Source: Aquanectria penicillioides (taxonomy: Eukaryota > Ascomycota > Sordariomycetes > Hypocreales > Nectriaceae). From it: a DNA stretch of 64,000 nucleotides. The position numbers and the translations under genes are program-made. Positions 21,267 to 32,609 of this stretch are shown here, piece after piece; position 1 is the stretch's first letter, and each line of letters opens with the position of its first letter. The stretch is taken from the NCBI GenBank assembly GCA_003415625.1, contig PYIU01000005.1, positions 4,345,001 to 4,409,000 on the forward strand. The letters are read 5' to 3'. The notes beneath the pieces are model-generated. The model had not been told where the DNA came from. It did not search any database and was given only the letters and a program-made list of their open reading frames with translations.

Positions 21267-22368
21267 TTATTTTTCAGACGAGAATACCAGGGCTCGAGAT
21301 TCTATGCTATGCCGAGGGTGATAAGAAGACGGCAAAGATTCTGGCGGCATGTCACAAGAGGAGTGGATGCACACTGACACTCGTTTAGCATGATTAACGA
21401 AGGGGAATGGTATGGCGACGTACCTTTGGATGGGCAATTGTCGGCGGTGTCCCAGCTTTTGAATAAAAGACCTTCATTTTTACCCATGGCGCTCTGATAG
21501 TACCACTGGTAGGATGGATTGGGCGTGGCATAGTACACATCGCCGAGGAATTTTCTCCCGACCTGATCCACAGCAACAAGATTTTCGAGCGGAGTAGTGC
21601 GACCGTCACATACAACAAGAGGCCAATTAAGCACATCGTGGGAAATTGGCCTCCAAAAGCTGTATTCCTCTGTCAGTCCATGGAAGCACAGGGTTGGGTG
21701 AGATAAATCTCACTTGATCATCTGCACGCGCCCGCGCAAGAGGTCTTCGGCTTCATCTGGCAGGTGCAGTTTTGTCCTCTTTACGAGGGTGAATTCGGTT
21801 GAATCTATGCCATATCAATATTTGGATTGCCCATAAATGAACCGGGGAGATGGAGTGTTACCGGTGTGAACGGTCCGCGATGGCGCCAGAACGAAGGATT
21901 GATCTTGGATCTGAAGCGGGGACACCAGATTTTTAGGGTCAAGTTCTTTGCTGTTCATTTGCTTCCGGATCTGGGAACAGCGCCTTGTTAGGTGGGTAAT
22001 GAAGATGTTCTGGTCAAGCATACCCTCCAGTCAAAAACAAACACCCTTTGGGCCCCTGGGACATTGTCTAGGATGATCTTTTCAACCTCAGGGATGTATT
22101 CAGTCTCAATCAGTTCACCGTTATCAAAGTCTTCAAATTTCTGCTCGTGAGAAATAAATTTGAATCCATGCTCATCCAGTGTATAGTTACTCTCTTCGTT
22201 TCGTACGTCGTGTAAAGAGATCCCCGTGACTGGCTCAGTTTCGATATTTGTGATTACAGCATCTGGAGCGCTGTTCGGCTTTCCGGTGTAGAGTCTGTAC
22301 GGTTTCTCCGTCTCATAGCGACTCAGCGGTTTCAGAAATCGCAAAGTAACAACCACGTCGCCTGCCAT
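21267..22368 (-). CDS. CmcJ/AsaB-like hydroxylase/desaturase (NvfI-type oxygenase family)
   Basis: Five exons, 22368..22024, 21970..21862, 21804..21714, 21659..21424 and 21373..21267, share consistent phases and give 295 aa. Landmarks of the family appear in order: 'ETEKPYRLYTG', 'LDEHGFKFI', 'QRVFVFDWR', 'APSRTVHTD' (putative metal-binding His/Asp), 'INFWRPISHDVLNWPLVVCD'-like, 'YQWYYQSAM', 'LLFKSWDT' and a terminal 'ESRALVF'. Known relatives hydroxylate, desaturate or isomerise secondary metabolites (CmcJ, AsaB, NvfI). The usual 'CPH.AF' segment reads 'CPSK..IHSS' across the last splice junction, so that end is the least certain. The gene converges on the NLR-like gene and lies within about 100 bp of its end. 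Confidence 0.8.
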
Positions 22369-23177
22369 TTTGATGAATTTTGTATATGAATACGTAGATG
22401 CGTGATGGCAGTCACGCGAAACTAGTCCTGCGGTTGAAAAACGATGATATAATTAGCCAGAGAGCCAGAACCCAAACGACCCCCACCCCGGGTAATGATA
22501 ACATCACCCAAGAAGCTTGCTGCGAGATAAAACCGATTTCCAAACGTAATGATTTCTACCGATTGTTGTTTAATATGCATTTTAAGTCTCTCGGCGTTTT
22601 GGCTAATTGGCTAAACATAGGTAGTCGTGCATCGCTAAGTCGTGGTTGCAGTGTTCGTGGTGCGCGTGATACCAGAGATTGAATCAATGGAACATCACCA
22701 ACCCAATGTGCAACTTCTTGGGATGCACATCACACTTCACTGGCTAGAATCAACGTAGTCACCATCTCTTGGCTTATCAGTCACGTCATTTTTCAACTGG
22801 GTCCTCACAATAGATTGGTTCGCTTGGTTCTTTGCTTTAAAGTCAATTACCCCAGCTGCAAGCGACATATGAGTACGTAGCACATCAGGCTGAGCAAGAT
22901 GATCATTTGTTCAGGCCCCTGTCATGTAACTAAACCGGCCGCATTTGTAGATGTACTTCTTCGAAGTGCAGATTTGACAACGACCTCGGTAACCTACAAC
23001 CCGCGGAGTGGTGTGGGTACTCCGTGGGTTAAGCGTTAATACGGCTCTTATCTCTCCTCTCATTTCTGCTATTTAGAGACTCTACCCCCCACGGTACTCT
23101 GCATACAATCAAGAAAAGAGAACATCACCTCTAAATTACAAGCAAAACAAGTTTCTATTCCTGTCTACTACTCGAAG
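22369..23177. other. Intergenic region with probable promoters
   Basis: This interval separates the oxygenase gene (minus) from a small plus-strand ORF. The last 100 bases are pyrimidine-rich then AC-rich (about 23045-23177), like a fungal promoter and 5' leader. Nothing else was recognised. Confidence 0.4.
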
Positions 23178-23381
23178 ATGGCTCCAGCAGCTCAAGTTCC
23201 AGGCATTGTCGCCACCAAGGCGCAAGACCTAGATCGTGCCCCTCCAAGCAAGCCGGGTCAGAACCAACCATGGAAGAAGTGGTATAGCTTGGACAATCTA
23301 GATACTGACCGACCCGGAGAGAATGATGAGAAACCCCAAATTCCTATCAATCAGACCCAAGCTGTGACTAACAGTGGCTGA
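23178..23381 (+). CDS. Small hydrophilic ORF, 67 aa, possible gene
   Basis: This is a single-exon ORF preceded by a leader that looks like genuine fungal 5' UTR (CT-rich then 'caagcaaaacaag'). The product is polar and proline-rich, with 'PWKKWYSLDNLD'. It has no signal peptide, no Cys and no domain I recognise. It may be a real small protein or a chance ORF. Confidence 0.3.
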   Translation: MAPAAQVPGIVATKAQDLDRAPPSKPGQNQPWKKWYSLDNLDTDRPGENDEKPQIPINQTQAVTNSG

Positions 23382-23919
23382 ATAAATGGTTCGATCCCGC
23401 GATGAGAGCTTTTTGAAGCCGGTATACTGACAATAAAGCAAAAGATCAAGCCAGAATTTGCTCTTCGGGACGCGAGAATGTAAATCCACAGTCTGTACAT
23501 TTGAGCGAACGAACGCTTCGGTAGCCTCATTCAGTGCATATCAAAATTTACACCATCGCTATTATCACCACTTTTGCCAATAAAGGTCATCATGTGTGAC
23601 AGTCTCCATCATAATTCTAGTCTTTTTCCGCTACTTAAAATTGCACAATTGAGATGTATTGTACCTTTATAACAAACATATAGGTAATTGCAAAATGGGG
23701 CCAGACTGGCGTAACTCCCTAAATGTGGAAAACCGCACGTAGGGGGGCATGAGTTAGGCATGTAGCGAATTTTCGTTCCAAAGGATATTTAACTACCTAG
23801 GAGTATGTATTTCCGGGGGGGGGGGGGGGGTTCATTTTTTTTCCCTTGTGAATCTCATTCTTATACCTATTGCAAAAAATTGGCGTGGCGCGCGAGATGG
23901 ATACTCTGCCTCGTTCATT
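23382..23919. other. Short gene-free interval with a poly-G run
   Basis: AT-rich sequence with a run of 16 G at 23815-23830. No gene was recognised. It contains the 3' side of the frameshifted F-box gene. Confidence 0.4.
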
Positions 23920-24056
23920 TTACGTGCCGCCAACGTAGCCGCTCGCGCAGACGCGCAAATCTCCAAGCAGGAAGGGATAGTCATAGGTAACCTGTCTACC
24001 CACCCTAATTTCTTCAGGCTCGCGTTGCAACGCAGCAATCTTTACCCTCCATTCCG
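23920..24056 (-). pseudogene. Displaced C-terminal tail of the F-box gene
   Basis: About 45 codons in another minus-strand frame, directly after the premature stop of the F-box ORF, carry a plausible protein tail ending 'GDLRVCASGYVGGT'. The overlap and lack of splice signals favour a single-base frameshift over an intron. Confidence 0.55.
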
Positions 24057-25052
24057 GATCCTCTCCAGCCAGGAATCTTGCAACGCGGGCATTATCATGG
24101 CCAACCCATCCAGGCCCTGACACACCATTATGTTCTCCCAGAGCCTCTGCCTCCAGTCACCTTCATCCTCTTCTTCAAACCACCAACTGTCGCTGAAGCC
24201 ATCTTGAAAGTCTTCGCCGGCTTGCTCCCTCACCCGCTTCCAATGCGGTCTCCACCGGCTGCTTCTGAGCACCCACACCAAACCGACGTTGTTGTTCTTG
24301 GGCGGCGTTATATATCTTCCCTCACTGGATTTCGCATATGGGCCTACAGGTTCGACCTGGCGGCGGGGGTCGACCGTGCCAGATGCTGACGAGGCTTGGA
24401 TGTGACCATTCTGTTCGCAAGCAAAGTCGGGAACGCAGTACTTGATAAACTCAAGGCGAGTCTCAGCAGACAGGGCCCGATTGTCCTCTGCAGTGCTGTT
24501 TTCATCTAAGTACGCGTCAAGGTCGGGTGCGAACAGCTCCCCGTAGATGGAGAGATGGAAAAGCGTGCTGGTCGGGTCTGCGTTTATAGTATACGCATCA
24601 TCCACCGTGTTCCAGAAGTCGTGCAATGAATACCACTGTTCGCCGACGCATTGGTCAATGATGTTTGTGGCGGGGTTGAGAATAGAGAAGCGGCTGGTAT
24701 GGAGCTCGCGGATTCGACTCATGGTCAGGCCACAGTGACGCAAGGCGAGATCCAACATGCCTTGCATGCCAGACTGGAACGAGGCGGCCAGCGCCGATTC
24801 ATTGGAGGCTGAGAGTCGCGCCCAGTGGCCGAGCTGACGGGCAGTAGCAGCTACAAGAAACTCGGGAGACGGTCGAAAGAAGATGCGCGATTGGGCGGCT
24901 GCGAGTCGCAATATGGTGTCGGGCTTGACCAACTGGAGCGTCGAGCGGAGGTGTTTGCATGTTGATGAGAGTGCCGTGTAGTCTTCAATGTTGCGTAGAC
25001 TCTCTGCAAGGGCAAGCAGGATTTCAGGCGGCAGCGAAAGTAAGGACGGCAT
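24042..25052 (-). CDS. F-box protein with a frameshifted C-terminus
   Basis: An intronless frame of 336 codons opens with a clear F-box, 'LLSLPPEILLALAESLRNIEDYTALSSTCKHLRSTL' in positions 3-40 (key Leu-Pro-Pro-Glu-Ile-Leu, then Cys-Lys). F-box proteins recruit substrates to SCF ubiquitin ligases. The frame ends at 'LERIRNGG' followed by TAA. The adjacent frame continues at once from 'WRVKIAALQREPEEIRVG' to 'LLGDLRVCASGYVGGT' and stops at 23920. That tail has the composition and conserved ending I associate with this family. A one-base loss near 24050-24056 would explain it. Either the last 40 residues were lost or the base is an assembly error. Confidence 0.75.
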   Translation of the reverse strand: MPSLLSLPPEILLALAESLRNIEDYTALSSTCKHLRSTLQLVKPDTILRLAAAQSRIFFRPSPEFLVAATARQLGHWARLSASNESALAASFQSGMQGMLDLALRHCGLTMSRIRELHTSRFSILNPATNIIDQCVGEQWYSLHDFWNTVDDAYTINADPTSTLFHLSIYGELFAPDLDAYLDENSTAEDNRALSAETRLEFIKYCVPDFACEQNGHIQASSASGTVDPRRQVEPVGPYAKSSEGRYITPPKNNNVGLVWVLRSSRWRPHWKRVREQAGEDFQDGFSDSWWFEEEDEGDWRQRLWENIMVCQGLDGLAMIMPALQDSWLERIRNGG

Positions 25053-25817
25053 ATTGAAAGGGTTTCAATGATCAGGTTTTGGTATCCATTGCACTGAAAT
25101 TGAGATGAGGGCGGATTGATTACAACTGTGAGCTAGTCTGCCTGGTGCACTGTAAATTGTAATTACGACGACAGCATTCGGTGTGTGTAGAGGTTGAGTC
25201 ACTGCCCGAGTGGCGGTGCACATCAGATCATGTGACCTACACTACCGTTGGAGACTTCATGATCATCAGAACTCGGCACTATGGTTCAACAAAAGAAGCG
25301 TGAGTCAAAGAAATAAGCCTCTATCCCTTCTCTCACAAACCTTATTCTCCCTTCTAGTTGATTCGACCAGTCCTCACAGTGCACCAAGCTAGCTGAGATG
25401 AGGCAATGCACGACTATAGACAGTGATGGGGATGTTTTGCGCTGAAAAATGGTCAGGACTTCAATTCAACCACTGCTACGAAGGAATGACATGGATTGGG
25501 GGCTATGAACTGCCGATGATTGTCTCTTTTAATTCATTTGAAGACCCGTACGGGTATGACATGGGAAAGATCGCAACGTTGTGTTCACCAAATCAAATCA
25601 ATGGGCCTCGTCTGTATTCCAGTCTTCCTCCCTTGGTGAATTTAGGCGGCAGAATGGACAGCGCACATCTCATCCCGCTCCACATGAAGCAACGTGAAAA
25701 ATACCCTGTTGGGTTTTATTTCAGGCCAATAATGTCCTAGATTGTGCTACAATAACAAACACAAAAGAGTGATGCAGGCATGAAATTTGCGCTGCCCCTG
25801 TAAAGAACAATGTAACC
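25053..25817. other. Intergenic region, no supported gene
   Basis: Holds the promoter of the F-box gene and the 3' region of the transporter gene. A 105-codon plus-strand ORF (25423-25740) has no recognisable feature and is not annotated. Confidence 0.4.
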
Positions 25818-27730
25818 TCAAGAGTATGCCATCCATCCATGCCAAACATTTCTCGACCTCTCGATTCTCGAAGCACTCATGTATGCGCTTTCCTGGAGTC
25901 GGTCCTGAAGCTCCTTGAACTTCTTCGTCGGAGCTTTCTTTTCAAAGAGAATATCCAACTCCAGATACGACAGCGCCTTGGATTCTGGCAATCTCCAGTA
26001 ACACCAGCCTAAACACATGAGCGTCGTACCGATATACACAAAGCATACCTTGCCCTTGAGATCCCACGCCGTAGGATTCAACATTTGTGGCACCACAACG
26101 TTGTTCAGCATCATGAAAATGTTGTACGTCACTCGTGCCAGGGCGACAGTTTTGACCCGCAGTCGAGTTGAGGGGATTTCTGCAACCAGCACATAGCACA
26201 CCGGGCCGATGGTGATGTTGTAAGTAAACGTCATGGCAATGATGATGCCGCCTAATATCCAGTTGGTGACGCCTGTTGTGGTTAGTGCGACAGAGGAGAT
26301 ACCGCCAACGGTCAAGAAACAAAGTGCAAAAGAGAGTCCAGTAAGATAGAGCTTTCGACGGCCAACATAAGAGAGAAAGACCCAAGAGATGATGCCTCCT
26401 AAAATACCCATACCGTACATGCAAGTTGAGAGAGTGAATGAATTTGCTGCATCAAACCCGGCCTGGCTAAGAAAATATGCCCCGTACGAAGTCAGGGTTG
26501 AGCCGCAGAGGGCCTGACATGCCCAGACGATACATGCAATCTCGGTTCTTCGTCTATTCGCGCCCTTGAAGCAGTCGCCGTAGCTTGCACCTCCGTAGTT
26601 GTACTTTTGCTCAATCATATTTGTATGCTCCATGAAAATTATCGTTTCGTCAATATCGAGGTGCTTCCCGTTTGTGAGCCGTTTAAGGGCGCGACGAGCA
26701 TCGGCTTGCCGTTCATGCCGGATAAGCCACCCTGGTGGAGGCTCAAGTTAGTTGCATGCGTGGGACGAGGGCATTTGTAAACGATAGATGCTCACATGGA
26801 CTATCAGGACAAAAGCACACGCCTATTAGAAGGGGCACCGCAATCCCCCACTGAATGGCGAAAGGGAGTCGGTAAGACCACTGTGTATCGTTCTTGACGA
26901 AGATTCGAAGGATGCCCATGGCTGCAAGCTGCCCGATCAACCAGCACATGTTGACATTACTCAACATAAATGCTCGCAAAGTTCCTGGTACGACCTCGGC
27001 GGCATAGGTAGCAGCGAGTGTCTGGATAACACCCCAAGGAAAACCTAGGACGGCCTAAGTTTCTTCTTCATTGCTCGTAGCAACAGATTTAATACATACC
27101 ACAGAGCGCCTGTCCGACAGCTAGCATTGCTATGCTATTGGCGAAGAATGATGCGAATATCGCTATCATTAGCCAGATTAGGCAAAGGACCAACATCCTC
27201 CGGTAGCCTACCACGTAGGTTATATAGCCATGAGCCAGGAGACCAATGATTTCGCAGGCAATGGCAACATTTTGTAACCCCATCTGCCAGGTTGGCGAGA
27301 TTTCATACTCGTCTGTATTTGTTGAACCATCTAAATTTGTTGTAGGTTGTCCATATCTCCTCTGAAACGGAGGAAAAGCTATAAAGCCTTGAATCAGTGA
27401 CTTGTCAAAGGCTTCCATAATGATTGTACAGAAGAGCATCAAAGACCATGCCACAGCCTTGGGGTAGTGGCGACAGCATCCGAAAAATGTAACCTGGCGC
27501 TCCTTATGCAGTGTGCGGCGAACGTGGTCGGGCAGTTCACTGGAGCTCACGGACATTCGAACAGGACCAAGATCAACAGCCGTGATCCATGCTTGCGAGT
27601 GGCTGGGAACAGGCCCCGAAGCAGGTACTCGGTCATTGGTAGACCCTTCTCGCTCGCTGTCAAGTTCTACCAGGGCAATCTCGTCACGACTGTCACCGCC
27701 CTTGTGGCCTCGACCAACGAACTTGAGCAT
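25818..27730 (-). CDS. MFS sugar transporter (fungal maltose/alpha-glucoside permease type)
   Basis: Three exons, 27730..27100, 27044..26796 and 26731..25818, have consistent phases and give 597 aa; the introns are 55 and 64 nt. A hydrophilic N-terminus of about 85 residues precedes 12 predicted membrane helices. Family features include 'MEAFDKSLIQGFIAFPPFQRRYG' in the first loop, 'GYITYVVGYRRMLVLCL' after helix 2, 'GFPWGVIQTLAATYAAEVVP' across the first junction, 'PDSPWWLIRHERQADA' and 'PESKALSYLELDILFEKK' near the end. These match the alpha-glucoside/maltose branch of the sugar porter family in the plasma membrane. No cluster partner is visible beside it. Substrate specificity cannot be read. 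Confidence 0.88.
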
Positions 27731-29122
27731 AGTAGATTATGGATCGAACAGAATGATGGGATGCGGATAGCGAAACTCAAAAACAAGGGATGCTGCAATA
27801 TCCTCCAAGGTTTTAAGGGGATTTGTCAAGGAAGTAAGGTGACGGCTGGCTTATGATATCCAGGGACTCAAGCCTGGGAGACACAAAGAGTCCCCCCCCC
27901 CCCCAAGTATGAGCCATCGTGTGATTCTTGCTACAGGAAGGGGTCGGTGTGGTCACGGTCGAGCAAGAACCGGCGTCTTGGCAAGCAGGGCTTCCCAATC
28001 AATCTCCACAAACCCGCGTATGATGCACACCAGGCAATTATGCAAGGTCTTAATCTAACATGTCGCTAAAGAATCAGGAACAAGAGCAAGCTCGCGCATA
28101 AGCGTCGCTAGGATGTCGGCCCGGAACAGACGGTGCCAGCGTCAGTTGAGGCTAGAGCCGTCATTTCACCCCGGCAATGCTCCCTTCTCCGGGGTCCAGA
28201 CAAGGGTTTTGTTTGAGAGCCCACTTCCCCGTTTTCTCCCATTCTCTCCCAGTGTGGAGAGGTGGAGAGACCGGGCGCATGGCTCGGCCCGACATTGCGC
28301 TAGATATCACGCAGGGGCCGCACTCGCGACCTTGACTGGCGAATCAGACTACATCCTCACCATCCATTGCTGTATTGCTGTGCCACCGCCGAGTTCTTGT
28401 CCGTTGCGAGGGGCTGCTTGGACTTGGGGAAGAATCGCTTGACACTGCCGTCCTGCGATGTGCCTCGGTATTGACCGCGTCTCTACCCTGGCTCTACCCT
28501 GGTCGCAATAATCAATACTTAATGGCTTCATTAAGTGATGGGTGAATGTCATAGAAGATTGGACAATGAGCGAGAAGCTTACGAATCAACTAATCCATGT
28601 TTAGGGATATCCGTCCTCTCTGTTATTCTGGTTGTTGCCTTCTTCGATATCTCAGCCATCCCCATCTTACGTGGCCGCAGAGTTGCGACCAGGTCTTTAC
28701 CAGGCTTAACCACACTTTTCACAACCCGCAACGCAACTACTAGTGCTGATCTTAAATATTTCTCTGTTACCCCAAGACTTATAAAATAGAATATACAAGA
28801 TCTACTTGTCATAAACCAGAACCATTGTTTGTATTAGTTTGTAATTCGTGACGAAGTTCCTTGCCCACCCTATGCGTCCCATTTACATCTGAGCATAAGT
28901 CTTCGCGCAGAAAAAGCTGGTCAAAATTCGCATGCAAGGTGATTTGGAGATTGTATTGAGACGTTAGTTATTTTAAGACAAAACATCACCTCGAGGATCT
29001 ATAAATAGTCGAAATAAATGTCACTGAAATGTTGATTTTCAAATGATCTTAAAGCGAATAAAAAAAAAATGCATATGCACCATGATCCAACAATCAAGGC
29101 CACTGAAATAATTGGTCCAATG
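27731..29122. other. Gene-free interval of about 1.4 kb
   Basis: Contains the transporter promoter, a run of 13 C at 27892-27904 and AT-rich sequence. Only chance ORFs were seen. Confidence 0.4.
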
Positions 29123-30360
29123 CTACCCGGGCTTACGCCCATACACATAATGCACAACCATATAGCTATGCATTTTCGGGCTCCGAATTGCGTTGCACAG
29201 ATCCTTCAAAAAAACAGCTGGTATTCATCCTTCGGCCATTGGATAACGTTATGCCACATCATCAGGGTATAACCTGTGAATATAAATCCAGCTTTAAAAG
29301 GAGTCATCACAATGGCCTTGCTTACCCTCAATCTCATCTTCCAGTGTAAAGTTGACATATCGACCAACTTCGGCAAGTTTTAAGTACTTAAGCCAAGTAT
29401 CCACAAGGAACTATTAGATATGATGCTATTCGAAAGCTCGCCTTGCTTTGAAGCAAAGCAACATACCCTTTAGTCAACGGTCTTAATATCCACAAAGCCA
29501 GCTTCTTCAAATCCCTTCTATTGGGGACCTTGCACAAAGAAGGGACAGCCCAAGGCCTTGCCACCTTCAACATAGAGCTTATAGGATTTCAACACAGGGT
29601 CCTGATCAGTACCTCATCATCGCTGCGGAACTCAACACCATCCTTCGCCGACTGCACCTAGCCTACTGGGGTATAACAACGGTATGTTTCTTTAAAAAGG
29701 GCATTCTAGTCCTCAATAGCGCCGAAGAGATATCTAATGTGAATAAAGTCCCTGCCAGGTCCAAGGTTGGCTAGCATCATCGATTTCAAACCGAACATCC
29801 GGGGGAATCCAGTTTGGTTGGCAAGGGGAAAGATTGATGCCAATAACTTCAGCGTTCGGATATTCATCGGTGAACTCGCTGCGATTCGTCAGGAGGCTTG
29901 TAATATCGTATTAGCGTAGAAACATACATTGACCAAATGCCTCGGCAAAATTTAGTGGATTGTTGGCTGTGGAGCATTCAATTGACTTACCGCTTCCAGT
30001 TCCCACGTCAAGGACTCGCTGGACAATGGAATCCATGTGTTAGCATGGGGCTTGTTGGTTCATCTTAGATTTCCCTACAGCATCAGAACCTGTATCTCGT
30101 CTTTCCTCAGTGGTGCAAGGAATAATTTTTCATCCATAAGAATGGTCAAGTAGTGGTGTCTAATTGTGAGATTAACGTGGCGTCGCTGGACACGGAAGAC
30201 TTGAACCTCCACGTGATTTCGACAGAATCCAGCCGTCAGTCGTCGTTTGGGAAAAAGTAGTTCATGGTAAACTTGTCACTGTGATATGTTCGTCCTTGAA
30301 GCCTACGATACTCGAGGATACTTGCTGATACAAAAGCAGTAGAGCTCTTTCTATCGAAGG
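29123..30360 (-). pseudogene. Dead LaeA-like/UMTA SAM-dependent methyltransferase
   Basis: Family blocks run in order on the minus strand. From 30340 down there are 'SASILEYRRLQGRTYHSD', 'DEKLFLAPLRKDEIQ', then after an intron 'RVLDVGTGS' (SAM motif I), then 'DEYPNAEVIGINLSP', 'VRFEIDDASQPWTW', 'FIHIRYLFGAIED' and 'KLAEVGRYV'. The typical ending 'SYMVVHYVYGRKPG' stops at 29123. Breaks are clear: a frameshift after 'QPWTW' (about 29740-29750), TAG at 29706-29708 where Trp is expected, TAG at 29658-29660 in the 'GGW' position, a further TGA, and a one-base slip at a run of seven A (29208-29214) near the end. Splice sites are still recognisable, so inactivation is fairly recent. Confidence 0.8.
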
Positions 30361-31495
30361 CGTTAGTAATGTGGCGCGAGCATTCCCCGGAGGCTGCCGA
30401 ACGTATCTTCCCCAAAGGTTGCCACCCTCGGAATCCTAAACGCACATGAGCCGCGTTCACAAATCTTGAAACCTGAATGCATACATTCAAATCTTCTCCC
30501 GTGGGGGCAATCTCACCCCTGAGGGGCCCTCACGAGTGCTCACTCCTCCTCTGCTGTCGTCTCGGTCCCGATAAGCTGCCCAGTCATCATGATTGAGAGG
30601 CCGCGACAGCGGAGAAGTCAAATGATAGCAATGACGGAGACAAGAAGCACGGACACGACACGAGAATAGCCCAGGCAATGGGCTTAAAAGTGAGGGGAAC
30701 CCCATGAATGGTCCCAGGGTGGGGCGATTATAACAGGGGCTCGTATGACGACACTAAGTGCCGGGGAGTTATCGACTTGGGTTTGCGATGGACCGTCGAA
30801 GTCGTCGGAGTTGCGGTCAGGGCGAACTGGTGACGTTTTAAGTTATTGTTTGTAGATATACGATGGTGTTGTGTTGTTCTTCAATCCACCAACATGCGTT
30901 TGTCAGCGTTTGATCGAATGCTCTCCCCCGACGTTACCACCCAAATTATACCTTGGGAGAAGTTTGTGGATCAATGAGAGGGTGCGCCCAGGCACGCCAA
31001 GACCCAATGATAATACTACGTAGACAAAGGGCAGTCTTGGTTGAGCCGGGTTGGCTGTTGATCTCGGTCCGCCTGCCCGTTTTTTAGCAACCAATACCAC
31101 CCCAGCTTTATATTTATTCTCCACCAGTATCAGGGTTCTTGCCCTCTTATTGGGTCGTCATGATTCGATATCTTTGACAATTGTAGGCTTAGCGTTCTCA
31201 CAACCAGGTTCTTCATCGTGATAAGTTTCCGAAACTTGAATAGAGAGTCAGAAACATATTATATTCCTCATTTAAAAACCTTAGCGAATCAATTACTAGG
31301 CGAAATCCTACATTGCCAGCGTTTGTGACATTTTCTGTTTCGTACTCATCCTTCGACCCCCAACATCCGCGCCAATCTTTTCAGGAAACAAAGTTCAGTT
31401 AGTCTCTTCATCGTTGCTAAATCGAGCATCTCAAAAACCAAGGCCAATAAATTGAAATACCTAGGCTCTGAGAGCCGGTGTCTGGCTTCGAAGAT
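30361..31495. other. Interval upstream of the dead methyltransferase
   Basis: An ACTAAC branch-point-like site and a TAG acceptor near 30355-30375 suggest that a lost first exon of the methyltransferase lay here. I could not define it. No other gene was seen. Confidence 0.35.
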
Positions 31496-32609
31496 CTAAA
31501 ATTCCCCCAATACCTCACGTAACCATGCGTCAACCTCCTGAGTCAAGCGAAGAGAGTTATTTCCTTGGCAATGTGCATCGGCCCCCGTGGCTGCATCAAG
31601 GCTTACAAAAGTCTTTACGTTTGATGCGAGAGAAGCATGCCACTCCTCCGTCTGTTTCCTCCAGACTCCTCCTTCTTGCTTTCCAAAAACTGATAGAAAC
31701 GGCACCCTGACGTTGTGAGGATCTACAGCCACGTTCTCCCACTTTTTGAGCAGCTCGAGGAGATTAGACGCCCCCGCTTTCCACCCAAGAACTTCAAGGT
31801 TATTACGCGCTACCGCTAACATCGCACGGTCCCCATCATTTGCAGCCTCCTGTTTTGCGACTCCTGAAAACAGCTCGAATGGATGAGAGAGCACTGGGGT
31901 TGAAATGACAACCGCGAGTCTCGATTCATGTGCTGCTGCGCGACAGGCGAAGTAACCACAGAGACTCATGCCGAGAAGAGCCAACTTGCGTGGTTCTACT
32001 CCAAAGCGAGCAATTAATTCATCTATCACCGCTCCGATCGGCAGCTCAGTCTCAGGCTCCCAGTACAATCCTTGTTCTAGCACGAGGCCTTGCCCTGGTA
32101 GATCCACTAAGGCAACTGAATAGCCCCGGTTTATGTAGTAGCGTCCTTGTGACAAGAATCGATCTTCATGGCAGGTATCTGCTCCACCGATATTCAACAC
32201 CGTCGGCGCAGCAGAGTTGCTTGACGAGTAGAAATGCCTAGGCAGCTCACTGCTCCCGTAAGGAACTATGAAGCTTGTTGCCGGGAGGTTCAGCTCTCCC
32301 ATGGCTTGATTAAAAAGCCTTTGGCTGGTGCAGAACAGGGATGAGAAATGTTTCTCAGGAACTGCAAACTGCCACGCAGAACGATAGCATGCAAATGCCT
32401 TCAGTCGAGCCTCCCCAGCCGCAAGGGCCCGCCCACGCTCTAGCCAAGGATCAGCTTGTCTGGTCAAGGCCTCGCCCTGATTTTCGAAAGCAAGCGTCCA
32501 AGAGTCCGGGTTTGCCGTCTTCGATCTGATTGGCAATAGAGAACGCCTCGCCAACGGATAATCCACCAGTCGGTCCCCATCCTAAAGCAGCAAGAAAAAA
32601 TAGATCCAT
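31496..32609 (-). CDS. Alpha/beta hydrolase, apparently frameshifted near the N-terminus
   Basis: The long frame (31496 up to about 32560) encodes 'NPDSWTLAFENQGEALTRQA' and 'KAFACYRSAWQFA'. It goes on to 'TVLNIGGADTCHEDRF', 'VALVDLPGQGL', the nucleophile elbow 'LLGMSLCGYFACRAA', 'VPFLSVFGKQEG' (acid loop) and 'GADAHCQGNN' (His). This matches fungal hydrolases with a helical N-terminal domain, used in secondary metabolism and in small-molecule catabolism. It has no good ATG at its front. The preceding residues 'MDLFFLAALGWGPTGG' to 'SIANQIEDG' sit in another frame starting at ATG 32609. One extra base in the AAA at about 32513-32515 would account for this. So it is either a recent pseudogene or an assembly error. 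Confidence 0.7.

Noticed and set aside
25423..25740. 105-codon plus-strand ORF
   Set aside because: No signal peptide, no domain, no splice context; too weak to annotate.
28113..28442. 109-codon plus-strand ORF
   Set aside because: No recognisable feature in a gene-free interval.
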